From: Candidatus Zixiibacteriota bacterium
GTDB lineage: Bacteria; Blakebacterota; Blakebacteria; Blakebacterales; Blakebacteraceae
Assembly: GCA_030604325.1 (NCBI GenBank)
Contig: JAUVWC010000086.1
Span: 1-6,310 of the forward strand
Direction: 5' to 3'
DNA length: 6,310 nt
The position numbers and the translations under genes were made by a program. Shown piece by piece: positions 6,038 to 6,310 of this stretch; within the stretch, counting starts at the first letter, position 1; every line of letters begins with the position of its first letter. A model generated the notes under the pieces. The model was not told the DNA's origin and searched no databases. It was given only the letters and a program-made list of their open reading frames with translations.

Positions 6038-6229
6038 CGTTTCCAGAGCGGAAACGAGCAATTTTGCGCAACGTCCAGGAAATCAACGGATTGCGCGGAG
6101 ACGTACATGTGTACGTCGCACAAGAGTCCGTAGTTTGGACCGCGTGTCCGGCGCAGGCCGGCACGCAACTCCGGTAGATTGACGCCGAGATTGCGCAAAA
6201 GGGCCGTTTGCGTACCACAGCACCCTGTG
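6038..6229. other. Cluster of successive hairpins, candidate structured RNA or small mobile element
   Basis: Directly after the 37-bp palindrome come: CGTTTCC/GGAAACG (6038-6056, 5-base loop); GACGTAC/GTACGTC with an ATGT loop (6100-6117), with a possible outer ACGGA/TCCGT pair (6086-6090 and 6127-6131); GCGTG(T)CCGGC/GCCGGCACGC with a GCAG loop and one bulged T (6142-6166); CGCAAA/TTTGCG (6194-6212); and CACAG/CTGTG (6216-6229). A 10-base inverted repeat, TTTTGCGCAA at 6062-6071 and TTGCGCAAAA at 6191-6200, could close the middle three-way, competing with the 6194-6212 stem. Such density without a reading frame suggests a structured RNA or a non-autonomous element. I do not recognise a known family. 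Confidence 0.45.
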
Positions 6230-6275
6230 TAACCGTTATACAAGACAGAATCCCGACGGAAACTATCTAGGGATT

Positions 6276-6301
6276 AAAAAATTCCTCACCAAAATAAGGA
6301 A
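6276..6301 (-). terminator. Possible intrinsic terminator of a - strand gene to the right
   Basis: Read on the - strand, TTCCTTAT (from 6301) pairs with GTGAGGAA (to 6282) around a TTTG loop, with one G-U pair, and is followed at once by six T (6281-6276). The stem is AT-rich and weak, but the layout is that of a rho-independent terminator. It implies a gene beyond the right edge reading leftwards. Confidence 0.35.
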
Positions 6302-6310
6302 CGCCACACG

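Larger units (their letters stand above)
5725..6310. other. Gene-free region rich in inverted repeats
   Basis: No convincing protein gene, tRNA or rRNA is seen in these 586 bases. The open frames present (for example 5959-6243 on the - strand, from a TTG) lack ribosome binding sites and read through palindromes. The left part (5725-5990) is the upstream region of the GAF/pseudo-GGDEF gene and is AT-richer. The right part (6000-6229) is a run of hairpins described separately. The last bases hold a possible terminator for a - strand gene beyond the window. Confidence 0.6.

Noticed and set aside
6000..6229. CRISPR array
   Set aside because: The repeats are inverted and all different; there are no evenly spaced direct repeats with spacers.
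5959..6243. 94-residue open frame on the - strand across the hairpin cluster
   Set aside because: It starts with TTG, has no Shine-Dalgarno, and reads through the 37-bp palindrome, which yields similar peptides on both strands. I see no domain or motif in it.
5725..6310. tRNA or 5S rRNA gene in the gene-free region
   Set aside because: No T-loop (GTTCGAATC-like) or matching acceptor and anticodon stems are seen on either strand.

Overview
The window carries most of a SUF iron-sulfur cluster assembly locus from a bacterium. On the + strand run sufC (5' end cut by the window edge), sufD and sufU, tightly packed. sufS, the cysteine desulfurase that feeds sulfur to SufU, lies on the - strand and converges on sufU. 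The scaffold partner sufB is not in view and probably lies to the left of sufC. The use of a SufU-type Zn sulfurtransferase, with no SufE or A-type carrier in view, points to a Gram-positive-type or related lineage (Firmicutes, Actinobacteria, Chloroflexota and similar) rather than a proteobacterium. The suf genes are GC-rich. No finer taxonomic claim is supported.

Layout. 1-579: sufC, partial. 590-1939: sufD. 1946-2401: sufU. 2402-2551: convergent intergenic gap with two strong stem-loops and no U-tracts. 2552-3790 (-): sufS, with its own perfect Shine-Dalgarno and a TATAAT box. 3928-4092: a non-coding element of about 161 bp with 22-bp terminal inverted repeats and flanking TA dinucleotides, a MITE of the IS630/Tc1-mariner type, inserted exactly in the stop codon of the next gene. 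3827-3927, between the sufS promoter and the MITE, holds nothing recognisable. 4090-5724 (-): a 544-residue soluble protein with two GAF-like domains and a catalytically degenerate GGDEF domain that keeps the RxxD inhibitory-site motif. 5725-6310: a gene-free stretch crowded with inverted repeats, including a perfect 37-bp palindrome.

How the genes work together. SufS (PLP Lys232, Cys370) takes sulfur from cysteine as a persulfide. SufU (Cys39, Asp41, Cys64, Cys129) accepts it. The SufBCD scaffold, driven by the SufC ATPase, builds the cluster. Because sufS has its own promoter and opposite orientation, its supply may be controlled separately from sufCDU. The GAF/pseudo-GGDEF gene is co-oriented with and upstream of sufS, but nothing shows a functional link. 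The least explained parts are the MITE at the stop codon, the pseudo-GGDEF protein, and the palindrome cluster at 6000-6229.
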